In this document: positions 28,561 to 39,010 of the stretch, in pieces
Position numbering within the stretch: the stretch's first letter is position 1
How the letters are laid out: every line of letters starts with the position of its first letter
Origin: Limnanthes douglasii subsp. nivea
Lineage: Eukaryota > Streptophyta > Magnoliopsida > Brassicales > Limnanthaceae
Length of the DNA stretch: 64,000 nucleotides
Assembly (NCBI GenBank): GCA_036936605.1
Contig: JAUPFV010000002.1
Location: forward strand, 125,100,376 to 125,164,375
Reading direction: 5' to 3'
Position numbers and translations under genes: made by a program
Notes under the pieces: model-generated
What the model saw: only the letters and a program-made list of their open reading frames with translations
Told to the model about the DNA's origin: nothing
Databases searched by the model: none

Positions 28561-29950
28561 TTTTCAAAACCTGAAATTCGACTTACATCCGTTCATCGAC
28601 GTAAGCTGCGTCAGCATGTCGACTACAAAAGCAACTAGTACGTCTTTCATCCGGGGAAGTGAGGTTGCCGAAACACTAGCTGGTGCGACTACTGGTCTCG
28701 CTGAGAGGGTTGCATTGGCTGACAGTCAACGATCCGAGGTTCACACTTTAAAGACAGAAAGGGATGACGACATGGACTTCACCGTTCTTTATAGGTCGGA
28801 CTAAAGCTATAATACCGAGAGAGACGTCATTATTTATCTTACACAACTAGTGATAGTGGGAGGGTACGAATCCTTTTATGCAAAAACACAACCGCGGGAA
28901 TCGTGTAATTTCCCAGCGCATACGCCACTCGAAGTCCCCAAAGAAGAGCAATTCTAGGACAAGGTCTTGAAGGGTGCGAAATCTAGACAACCGAGAGACA
29001 ACCCATGATAATCCGGCTGCGGATACTAAGGTTGAGCCAACATAGGATTACTTTTCGAATCGTCAAAATGCCCAGTGCCCCAGTAGCAGGTCTGCCCACA
29101 GGTCATGATACCTCATGTAACTTTTCAAATTACTAGATGCATGTTAGGATTCATTTCTGGAGTACCACATGTCGGTACTGTAGGGCAGTACCATGCGGTG
29201 TATCAGCATGCCATTTCAACATAAGCTCGGGTTTAGACGAACCAAATGCCAAATGCCATTTCAACATTTTATGCTCAGAGTTACTGTAGAAATCTGTCAT
29301 ATCTGATCTTTGAACTCATAGTCGTTGAGTTACCATAGAGATTCGATATCCAAAAAATGGAAAAGTATGATGGCACGGGCGATCCAAAACATCATATTGA
29401 GTAGTTCATTAATAATGTGAGTTTTCAAAAGGACGATCGTCTGTGACATCGAGATTTTTTGATGACTTTCAAAAGAAATATTTTGAACTAGTTCAATCGT
29501 TTGAATCTGAAGTCGATCACAAGCTTCCATCATCTCTAGACCATTTTCGGACCTCAATTCATGGAGAGCAAAGTGACGAAGAGTCACGGGACCATATAAT
29601 ACAATGCACATAGCTAAAGGGGAAGAGTATGAGAGATTACACTAAGCGATTCGTGCATAAAAAAACAATATTGTTAAGTACCGTAAAGATTTGACCATCG
29701 CCTAGTATAGGAAAATACTATTGTGGGGGACTAATTTATCTGAAAAAGTCATGAATAAAAATGCTTAGACTTTCAGGGCATTTATGATGCAAGTAGAATC
29801 CCAAATTTAAATTGAGGAGACCATATGTCTCCGTTTGATTTAGGATGGTACGCCTAGGTAGAATTAGAAGCCTTCGGCTCCGAACATGTTAACACGTTGG
29901 TAGTTTACAACGTATCTCTAGAGGGACAGGAGTCATAAGTTACATATGTA

Positions 29951-30632
29951 TGTTGGAATTTCTCTATTAAGTTGGACCGTCACATGTTTTATCGATGTAT
30001 CGAACTATCGTTAATATTAGTCCAATAAAAGTAATCATAAAGAAAAGAACGGACTAGTAGATAAAATATGTATCATGGAGGTAATTGTATAGATACCCGG
30101 TTTAATTCCGAATACTGTGAAGGATTGGATTCGGAAATAAACAACTTAAGCAAAACGTAAAGTTTTGGGGTTATTTTGTAAAACAAAATAATACCGGGTT
30201 ATGGTCCCTAAGGGTGGCAATTTAATAAGGACTGATCTTCATTAAGTAACCGTCTGGAAGTTACAAACGGTTAAAAGAGAAGAACCGTTTTCTCACTTCA
30301 GTTCTATATAAGAATGAGTTCCTCATTCTTAAAAGACACGAAAATTACGAGATCAAATACAGAGAGAAAAATCCTTTAAGAAAAACAAATTGATTCTTCC
30401 TTCGAATCAATTACAAAAGCGTGTTTTGGTTGCCATCTCTTAGAAGAATCGATAACCTAGCAAAGGATCACGGATCATCCGTTTCAAGTCAGGAATCTGA
30501 AGATCAAAGAATGTCTACATCCTGTAAGTATTTATTCTGCATTATTACATGATGATTTAATTTCATGGTTCAATAAGTTAAGTAAGAAATCCGTAAAGTA
30601 TTTCTTACAATGTACTCTATTTTCCCCTAACA
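29951..30632 (+). repeat. Solo-LTR-like insertion in gypsy-D (682 bp)
   Basis: Begins TGTTGGAATT and ends CCCCTAACA, contains TATATAAG (about 30305), a following CA-rich leader and a poly-T/A-rich end, all typical of a plant LTR. Unusually, 19-bp direct repeats (GAGTCATAAGTTACATATG at 29930-29948 and 30634-30652) flank it instead of 5 bp, and its last 15 bases (CTATTTTCCCCTAAC) recur just after the right repeat. Confidence 0.55.
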
Positions 30633-31850
30633 AGAGTCATAAGTTACATATGCTATCTATTTTCCCCTAACTACTCCAACTCCGAATCGTTCGAGTTTGG
30701 GCCCTAACCTGAAGTTGGCACATGCTACTCAAGCTCGTAGTAGAGTTTTAGGTAGATGTCAAGATAATTGGAAGAATAAGTGGCTAATGCATAAGAATTT
30801 AAATGAGCTAAATGAAAATGTGGATGCAATTTACCAGTGGACATGTTCAATTCACACCTCCTCCACCATTGGCCATGCTAAGGGAAGAATGAGGCAACAA
30901 GTTTTTTCAGTTTCATGCTGACGTCAGATATTTTAAAGAGGATGGTATCGCTTTGAGGTAGAAGATTCAGAGTTTAATCGACAATTGTAAATCACTAAAA
31001 TTCATGAGTAACAACAGTTTAGGTCCTCAAATAAGCACCGATAGCGGATTTGGGACAACCATAGCAAGTGGAACAGGAACGGTTCGAAGTATCAAAGAAG
31101 CACCGATAGTGGGGTTGAGACAACTAACGAAAGTGGATCCAGAATGTTGAGTTAGAGAGTTTTTGTCAAGCGAGGGGATTAAAGCAACATTTCTAAACCT
31201 CTTTCCATCCACAATCAAATGAACAAGTGGAAGTAACTAACCAAAGCATACTGGATGGATTAAGAAAGAATCGGACCAAGCAGCTGTAAAATGCCAAAAT
31301 ATCTTCAAAAGGCCTCGTAGGTTTACTGCATGACTTCACGAACCACTATGTGCCAGACTTCTTTCACACTTGTTTATAACATGGACGTAGTGGTCCTAAA
31401 AAAACTATGGTCCTACACTTTAGAGTCACTAATTATACCCCGTAGGAAAATGAAGAAGGAAGATGACCCAAGCTTGACTTAATTGAAGAAAATAAGACAA
31501 ATGAGCATCTAATGATCCAAAATTATTAGTCCTTCCCGCGAATCATATATGTGTCGGAAGTCCGAAGAAGAGAGTTCAAGGTTGGAGACATAGTTTTGAG
31601 AAAAATCTTATTGCATACCAAATATAAGAGTTAGAGGAAACTTGCCCTGAACTAAAAAGATTTTTTACTATGTGGTCGAATGAATTAAGGTCGAAATGTA
31701 CAACTTAATAAATGAAGAGAGAATAAGCCTTCAACATCATTAAAATATTTAGACCTCCAACTTTATCATGTGTAAATATGTATTTGATTTTATTTGAGTT
31801 ATTAAACAAACTACTTTATAATTTTTGAAGGGATCGATGACATATTATTT

Positions 31851-31873
31851 CCTAACTTAGTGGCGCATGAAGG
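31851..31873 (+). other. Relic of the post-pol hairpin, gypsy-D
   Basis: CCT-A-ACTTA, loop GTGGCG, then CATGA-AGG and GTTTTA. The loop and the outer CCT/AGG arm are kept, but inner pairs are lost, as expected in a decayed copy. Located about 105 nt past the pol end. Confidence 0.55.
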
Positions 31874-31899
31874 TTTTAGGGAAGTACCTACATATCCGA

Positions 31900-32700
31900 T
31901 ACTCCTCTAAAACGTTTTGGCCATCTATTTTTCTGTATAATTACAGGTGAAATGAAAAGGGGATGGGCTAACCTATGTTGGGGCCAAATATCTATTGTCA
32001 TTTATGACACATGTAATACCTTGAGTAACCCTTGCATATAACAAACATTTCACATGTATCTATTTTTTCCTTTAATCTTTTTATTTAAATTTTTTAAAGT
32101 TCATATCTTTCAAATGGTGGCTCGAATCAAATATCTGTAAATATTAGTAGTTTTGCTTTTTTAAAACGAACAAAACTAGATCTACGAACGATACTTTTTA
32201 ATTTTTTTTTTCCATACTACGAGTTAAGCCTTAATTCATAATTCACAAAGGTAAATATGAAAAAAAGGTTACAAAGACACCGCTCCATCCTTCTAACGGA
32301 ATAATAAAACCTAAGCTGACACTTCTTATGCATCAACAACCCTTTGACGATGTTCTACTCCCCCAAGCCACCGTTTCATCCATCAGTAATCTTTGCCAGC
32401 ATCAAAGTACTCAATCGATCAACTTCTGATCAAGATAGAAGAAACATGACTCAAAACCTATCTCAACATGCCTTAATACACAAGATAACTCAGAAAATGA
32501 GTTCCCTCTGTTGATTCAAAATAAAGATACATAAGCAATATATTATGGAAATCCTCTTCCAAAGCCTGGTTTATTTTCTACTCTAAGATATAACTATATA
32601 TACGATAAATAATCACCATAGCAACCCAACGTTAACATCTTGTATTAAGCATAAAATTCCAAAGATTCCCACCAAAATCTTATACAACTGTTACTACGCC
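31900..32700. other. No gene seen
   Basis: AT-rich sequence between gypsy-D and the LINE-B coding region. It may include the LINE 5' UTR or the rest of gypsy-D, but I cannot identify either with confidence. Confidence 0.35.
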
Positions 32701-32739
32701 CTCATCTAAGGAATTTATTCATGAATATGTGAGAACGGA

Positions 32740-34280
32740 AGACAAATGCGATTATAAATTTGTGAAATCATTGAAGAATGAAAAAATATAATAGAATCAA
32801 ATGCAAAGCACGCCCTTATTGGAAAGTTCTCAAGTGGTAGACCTCCTATGTTAGAAATTCAGAATTTTTTTGGATCTCTTGGACTCAATGGTAAGATCAA
32901 CGTGGCTATGTGGGATCATGGGAACTTCATGATCGAGTTCGACCTCCATGAATACATAAAGAAACTATAGAGAAGGAATATGTGGACTATTGGCCATAAC
33001 ACAATGCATATTGTTAAATGGATTCATTCATTTCTGGTGCGGTTTATCTCCGTCTAAGGGTAATCTCGTAAAGTGTTTTGAATGTTTTATGGAATTTAAT
33101 GTTTAAAGTGATGAGTAGAGAGATAATTAACCCGTCTACTAGTAATAAATTCTGATTACCCTCATTAATGAAAGTGGTTGGGGTATTTATACTTAATTAC
33201 TGACCTATAAGCTTATTTGGTCGGATTATGAAGTCGGGTCAAGTGTAAGGACCCATTAGTAATCTGGTTTGAAGTGACCAGCAGCTAGCTTAGTCAACAT
33301 TTAACACATATGTCATGTTCGGAATTTTATTACAGTGATGTGGTCGGAATTTCCCATCGGATTAAGCCAAAACATAGTAACTCAAATATCTGAACTCATC
33401 AATTTCATCTCAAGAAAGAGTCTTCAATAACCATGTATGGGTCTCACTTACAAGTATCTTAGCATATATGTATATTGCAGACACCATTAAGGTTATTGCT
33501 AAGGAAATTAGAAACCTTTTAGTATTTTGGATCCCTTACAAAAACAGGGCTATGTACAGCTGTTGCAAGGATTTGATAAAGTTGGACATTTGTAAGCATC
33601 TATTGAAAAAAAATTGGTTTAGCTTCGGACAAATATAAGGCTACTGGCAAGACATCCAATATAATGATATGCCTAGTTATTGTTTAAACTTTTGTCATTT
33701 AGGACAAAAAAAATATATTACAAAAAATCTTTGACTGCCAAAGTTTAACAAGATGTCAACATCCAAAAAGATAAAACCATAATTGCTACAATAAACTCCA
33801 AGACAACAGATAAATGGATACCCAAGCTCAAATAAAAAATTGTCAAGAATTTAGATCAAAACAATACAAACAACAACAAAAATGAAAGTACATAGCATGG
33901 TCAAGAAGAAACTAACTTGGATTAAGTATCAATCCAACAAGATTATACAACTCCATCTTTCGAACTAAAACAACAACCAACTTATTCTTAATTATCTACT
34001 ATTCCTAGAATAAAGCAAGGTACACGCAATAGAGACTCTAAGTTTGTTCTCAACTAATAAGGAGTTAGACTCACCAAAAAAAAAAATACTGCGTTAACCA
34101 AAAGCTAAATTCACTAGTAGTCTTCCCATATCACCTATTATAAGAGAAGATGGTCAAGCCTTAAAAAAATATTGAGCAAGAAAATAAAAAACGTTAGGTT
34201 GAAACCACCTAAAAGCCTCATCTTTTCCAAAGCAATGCACTACAAAGGGTCTGCCATTCCTAATGCTGGCTAATCAAAAT
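32740..34280 (+). pseudogene. LINE-B ORF1, interrupted by a solo LTR
   Basis: Before the LTR: NAKHALIGKFSSGRPPMLEI, FFGSLGLNGKINVAMWD and FMIEFDLHEYIKKL, a DUF4283 domain. After it comes the continuing domain in shifted frames (around 33410-33600). A zinc-knuckle relic, YCLNFCHLGQKK, lies near 33680-33715. A polar tail follows to about 34280. Several stops. It belongs to a different subfamily from LINE-A. Confidence 0.65.
33035..33401 (-). repeat. Solo LTR of the gypsy-2 family (367 bp) in LINE-B
   Basis: Begins TGGTGCGGTTTAT and ends GAACTCATCA, with perfect 5-bp flanking repeats ATTTC (33030-33034 and 33402-33406). It is clearly related to the gypsy-2 LTRs but diverged. A solo LTR results from recombination between the two LTRs of a once complete element. 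Confidence 0.85.
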
Positions 34281-34289
34281 GACAATAAC

Positions 34290-34684
34290 AATCCTATGTT
34301 GGAATTTTTACGATATTGTCAACAAATGTACTATATGCAGATTTAGATCTATTATTGGATTAAAGAAATATTGATTTCTTGGCTGTCTAGGAAGCAATGA
34401 TCTTTGAAGCTCACTTGATCAAAACTGATAGAATTCATGGCTATCATGATGGTCTTGCTAACAACTCTAACAAAATATGCTTATTCTAGAAAGATGAATT
34501 CACAATTGATACAATTGTAAATCATGACCAACTACTACAATAAAGGTCAAACATACTACACTAGAATAAGGAATTCATGGATTTTGTAAATTATGAAAAG
34601 TGAATTATAGAGCAACGAAAAGCTCTTAATAAGTGTGGCAGGTTACAAATTAGAATGGATAGTGATGAGAGATTTAATGTCATC
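34290..34684 (+). pseudogene. LINE-B ORF2 endonuclease, first part
   Basis: Reads NIDFLAV, then EAMIFEAHLIKTDRIHGYHD and NNSNKICLF, matching the L1 APE-type endonuclease (the LALQET...NNGKIW pattern). Stops are present. It is cut at 34684 by gypsy-2; the continuation starts at 45130. Confidence 0.6.
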
Positions 34685-35093
34685 TAGTGTGGTTTATTTT
34701 CGTCTGAGGGTAAGTTTGTAATTTCGATTTAGAGTTTTGTGAGTATTTAATGTTTGGGTAGAGTGTAGAGGGAGAATTAAGCTGCTTGGTTGTATTTAAT
34801 TTTCATTACCCTCATTTAATGTTGGTGGTTGGGTATTTATACCCTTATATTTGGGCCTTATAGGCTTTCGGGTCGTGTTTAATGGACTCGGGTCGAGTTT
34901 AAGGATCCATTAGTTCTAAGTAGGGGAACAGACTGCTTAGTCAAGAAGTGATTAGGTTTTAAGTACTTTAGTTGTGTTCGAACAGTCCAATGGATGATGG
35001 TGTCCAAACTGCCCCTGTCCGGTTAGGTAGTCTTTGTCCGAATTGGCCCTGTACGGTTCCCATAGAACATGGTGACAGAATCCGGACTCATCA
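34685..35093 (-). repeat. gypsy-2 3' LTR
   Basis: 409 bp, ends GGACTCATCA. The terminal TG seen in the other copy is TA here. The adjoining minus-strand AAAAAAGGGGCTAC (35094-35108) is the polypurine tract. Confidence 0.88.
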
Positions 35094-35255
35094 GTAGCCC
35101 CTTTTTTAGGTAGTGTTCAAAGACCTTGGACAAGACCTAGAAAACAGTCTGTTGCTGGTGACAGTTACATCCGGACAGGTTCTTCGAACAGTGTTATATC
35201 TTAATCCGGACTAAAAAAGTTCTTGAGAACCAAATGGTTTCTTGCCAGAGTTCAT

Positions 35256-35440
35256 GGGACACGTGTCTCTCTCTGATTCGTTATTTTAGCCGTTTTTTCA
35301 CCTAGAATTTCGCTCCCACCTTCTCCAAAAAGTAACATTTTCATTAAATGAAGATTACATCAGCGCCGTCTCCTAATCATTGCAATCTTTTCGAATTCTC
35401 CTTGGTATCAAAACACTTTTTTGTGTGTTTACTATAAATT
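35256..35440 (+). promoter_or_regulatory. Predicted promoter of the gypsy-2 antisense gene
   Basis: G-box GGACACGTGTCTC at about 35257-35269 and TATAAATT at about 35433, 109 bp before the antisense ATG at 35542. The same order and similar spacing occur in gypsy-1, although the intervening sequence is largely unlike. Confidence 0.5.
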
Positions 35441-35541
35441 AATCACTTCTCCACTGTTTTACTATCATCTTCATATTTACTTTGCTGAATTTCAGAGCTT
35501 TCTCTCTCAAACACAAGTTCTTCTTTTTTGGTTGTGAGTTT

Positions 35542-38501
35542 ATGTTCACAGCTAGGAACTCTTTAATCAAAGGCGAGTGGCTTAATCTATCAGAGCTAGA
35601 AAAGGCATAAAAAGTTGAACGAGAAAGGCGCATTGCTGCAGGCCTACCTGCTTCCCCTATCGACAAACCAGCAATCTCAAACAGAGAGCCTGACCAGGGC
35701 TCCTCCTCAACCAGAAGTGTTAAACCGAGGAGATTGTTTCAAACCAACCTTTCTCCTATTGTTTCAGGTTCGTCAGTTCAAGAATCAGAGCCCACTGTTG
35801 AACCCGGGCAAGCAGTTACCAGCTTAAAAAAGCCTTCCCCATTCATCGCCATGGGGTCAGATGCAGATGTCTCACCTAACAAACTAGTTGATCCGAGAAG
35901 AGGTCGTCTGGTAAAAGGACAGGCTTCAAAAGGTACGCCTTCAAAATCGGGGGCCAAAGACAGCAACACAGGGTTAGAGGCACCCATTAAAGTTCCCAAG
36001 GACAAGCTATCCGGACCGGAGGCTCCTATCCCAAGCCTTCGAAAAGAAACCACCACATTTGAGCCCGAGCCGGAGGTCAGAGTTCAGGAAAGCACTGAAG
36101 CCCAACAGTCCAGAGGCCAAACTGAACCAACTCCTAACTCCCCTCACCCAAAAACAGCTGAAAAGCCCTCCTCGGTAATGGAGGAAGTAATGAAGGATTC
36201 TGTCGAAGAGGCTCCGTTGGAGTCCGAGGCCTCCCGACAGACTAGTGATGCTGGTGCTGTCAAGAAGGATAAAGGCAAAGAAAAACTATGCCTTAGGCAC
36301 CCAAATCTGCCAGAGATCCTCAAGGGAAAAGTTGGACCTTGTTTCCATAAGGTCAGTGTCAAATATTTACTTGCCTTGCAAAAAATTAATTATGCCTTCA
36401 TCCACACAGCCGAACTGGGTCAGATACGAACGAAGTGGGGGATTCCGGAGAATGTGAAAATAAGGATCCCAATAGACCCTGAAACCCCAATGGACTGCAA
36501 ACTTAGCAAAGTAGTTATCTTCACTGAGCTCTTTAACTGGGGGCTAAGGTTTCCCTTAGATCTGGAGATAGTTAGGTACCTCCACCTCATCAAGCTTTGT
36601 CCAAGCCAACTGAGCCCTAATGCCTGGTACACTCTCATGGCTTGTATCATGGCCTCCAGGCTCTCCGGAATTCCTCTCCCGATGGAGGAATTCGCTGCTG
36701 TGGCCAGCCTCTCCAGAAACCCCCATATCCCCTTTTATCACTTCAACATGGGTGATAACTATAAGGCAGTGGATGACCTGCTCGAATCGGAGAGAAATTG
36801 GAGGACTCACTTCTTGTTCGTGAGTGGCACTTGGGAGAATGGGAGAAATACCAAAACTGGAGTCAACCTGAGTCTCATTACCAGCAGATGGAGTAGTGTT
36901 CGTAAGAATCCCACCTTACACTCTCATTTTTATTTTTATCAAATTTGTTTAACTGACTGGTCTTGTCTCTTTTCTTGACAGAGCTGCCTAAAGACTTCAA
37001 CGATTATTTAAAGGCCGGGCAGACTACTTGTACTAAGATCAACACTTGGGCTACTGAAAAGTGGGGAAACCGTTTTCATGACGCCTTTACCGGAGACAAT
37101 CTCGTAAGGTCTCACCTCTGGAACACTACTGGCCGGAGGGACTTGTCCTGGGAAGAACTTACCACTCCACCCCCTCCGGATGTAGTCCTTAAAAGAACAC
37201 ACGCACCAGATGGGTCACTGTACTTGCCTGGTCGAGCCAAGGCCCCAAGTAAAATGAAAGGCAAAAAAGGGAAGGGTAAGAAGAGTCTGGTTGAGGCTAA
37301 CGCTGCTGAAACAGAGGAAACTGCCCCAACAAACCAAGATGGGCCAATTCCCAGTCAGATTGATGCTGCTCTGCTAGAAGTAGTAGAGCATGAGAGTGCT
37401 AGAGAAGAGGCAAGATCTCCAAAACCCCCAAGGGTTCCTAAGAGAGACCGGAAACAAGGAGCAGAAAGCAAGGACAGGGAGGCCAAGAAGAAAAAGACCT
37501 CCAGGGGTGATAAACTTTCTCTCCGGCCTCCGGATCCTCTCCCTCCTGTTAACCCTATCGATCCAACAAGAGCAGAGGAGATCCCTGGCGACTTTCGAAC
37601 TGAAGAGGTTGGAGGAAGAGACCTTAGTATCGATGGTGTCGACCTTACAGGGCTTGAGGGGCTTGGTGAGTACTTTGAAAACCTCCCCAGAGATGACTTT
37701 GTTGGGCCCTATCTCCCTCCAAGCACTTCGAACACTGTTACCTTTAATGGTAAAACTTTCACTGTTTCAAGTGAAAGAGAGGCTATAACTCACTCTATAC
37801 TAAGTACCGTTCAACCAGTATTGGTCTAGGAGAAGCAAGTACGAGGTCAGGCAGCAATCATTACCTCCCTTAATTCTAACAAGGAAAAGCTGTCCAACGA
37901 CCTCCTCATTGCCACCCAAAATGCTGATGTTTTGAAGGGAGAAAATGAGGAGCTAAAGAAGAGCCAAGAGGGGTGGACCACAAAGGTTGCCACCTTAGAA
38001 GATACTGTCAAAGACCTCCGGGAAAAGCTGTCCGGATTAGAGAAAGATCTCTCCTCTTCAAAAGAGGAGGCAAAGGCCAAGGACCAAGTCATCCATAACT
38101 TGACAAATGACAAGATTGCGCTCGAGAACTCGGTTTCCAATGTTGCAGAGGAGAAAGCTGATCTGCTAAGGGAGCAAGAGGCCAAAATTAAGGCCAAGAT
38201 TGATGCTTATGCCAACAATGTGATAGACAGTCAAGAGGAGATGTATGCCAAGGTGAAGTCGGACATGGTTTTACTGTTTCATGAGAAGTTTCCGAAGAGG
38301 AATTTGGGAGACTTATGGAGTTTTGTAGAATATCCAGACCTTCCCTTTCATACAATGGCTGAGGGTGACAGGTTTGATTTCTCCAGCGCATCCTCATCCG
38401 ATGAAGAGGAGAACACCGGGGAGAGTCTAGGTGAGGAGAATGATGACCCTAAGAAGAAGAAAACAAGTGAGGCTGAGCCGTCTTCAAAGGCTCAGTCTTA
38501 G
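35542..38501 (+). pseudogene. Antisense ORF of gypsy-2 (aORF-2), spliced, two in-frame stops
   Basis: Exon 1 35542-36901, phase-1 intron 36902-36981, exon 2 36982-38501; 959 codons in one frame, with TAA at 35608 and TAG at 37827. It starts MFTARNSLIKGEWLNLSEL, matching gypsy-4 (MYTVITNLIKDGWLNLSEL). MGSD (35851) and MEEVMKD (36178) are also shared with gypsy-4. The core (36310-36840) has GKVGPCFHKVSVKYLLAL, FNWGLRFPLD, CPSQLSPNAWYTLM and CIMASRLSG, then FLFVSGTWENG at the exon end. Exon 2 begins LPKDFNDYLK, then LVRSHLWNTT and GSLYLPGRAKAPSK. Lys-rich NLS-like patches follow (about 37260, 37480). A long coiled coil (37830-38260), FPKRNLGDLW and an acidic tail complete it. It is homologous to aORF-1 over its length; function unknown. 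Confidence 0.75.
36902..36981 (+). other. Phase-1 intron in aORF-2
   Basis: 80 nt, donor GTTC|GTAAGA and acceptor CTTGACAG|AG. T-rich, with an in-frame stop inside, so the two exons are joined only by splicing. Same position and phase as in gypsy-1 and gypsy-4. Confidence 0.8.
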
Positions 38502-38539
38502 AATATCAATTATCTTTTGTTTTTTGTTTTGATTGAACT

Positions 38540-38650
38540 AAAGTCCTTGGAAGGCCAAGGCATTTCTGTAACTGTGTCCGGTGTTTGTTCGGACAGATCT
38601 GTTTGTTTTGAAAACTTAAAGTCCTTGGATGGCCAAGCCACTTCGGTTAT
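38540..38650 (+). repeat. Twin CCTTGG hairpins after aORF-2
   Basis: The block AAAGTCCTTGG-AAGG-CCAAGG starts at 38540 and recurs 78 bp later (38618) as AAAGTCCTTGG-ATGG-CCAAGC. The position matches the doubled GGGGCC hairpins after aORF-1. Confidence 0.6.
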
Positions 38651-38927
38651 TTTAATGGATGTCTTTATTTTGTACAGCTCTTGCATTCTTTCATAGTGTT
38701 TGTTTCAATTTTGGTGGCTAGTGTTTAAACAGCCCTTAGTTATTAAATAAATACTCTAAAGCGAGAGTGTTTAAATTGTCCGATGACAAATGTTTAAGTA
38801 GTCATCATTCCTTTAATTCAATCTGGACGGTGTTTAAACAAAAATTTGGCAAGAAACAAAGTAAGAACACTCCGAATTTTTAAGAAGGCATCAAATTTTA
38901 TAAAAGAGCCCGGACACCTCATTAAAA

Positions 38928-38950
38928 CCTCCCCGCGCCACCAGGGTAGG
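38928..38950 (-). other. Conserved post-pol hairpin, gypsy-2
   Basis: Minus strand, 60 nt after the pol stop: arm CCT-A-CCCTG, loop GTGGCG, arm CGGGG-AGG, then GTTTTAAT; preceded by GGCATACTCTTT. The stem differs from gypsy-1 at three inner positions but still pairs (one T-G). Confidence 0.7.
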
Positions 38951-39010
38951 AAAGAGTATGCCCCCAAATATTTACATGGATTTTTAAACAAGTAAATATT
39001 TACATAGTTT

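Larger units (their letters stand above)
28560..31900 (+). mobile_element. Decayed Tat-type gypsy element ('gypsy-D')
   Basis: Plus-strand remains: a possible gag N-terminus (28616-28804, SEVAETLAGATTGLAERVAL); the gag core at 29340-29480 (MEKYDGTGDP) and 29620-29810 (MRDYTKRFVHKKTI); the gag zinc-finger region at 30915-31020 (IQSLIDNCKSLKFM); then a jump to integrase at 31150-31750 (NEQVEVTNQSILDGLRKN, RRREFKVGDIVLRK). Protease, RT and RNase H are deleted at about 31020-31080. An LTR-like block is inserted at 29951-30632. Pol ends near 31745 and a relic of the post-pol hairpin follows at 31851. Neither LTR is recognisable. Confidence 0.65.

Noticed and set aside
28469..28804. Open frame before gypsy-D gag as an independent gene
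   Set aside because: No start context or known domain; its latter half fits best as a degenerate gag N-terminus of gypsy-D, though this is uncertain.
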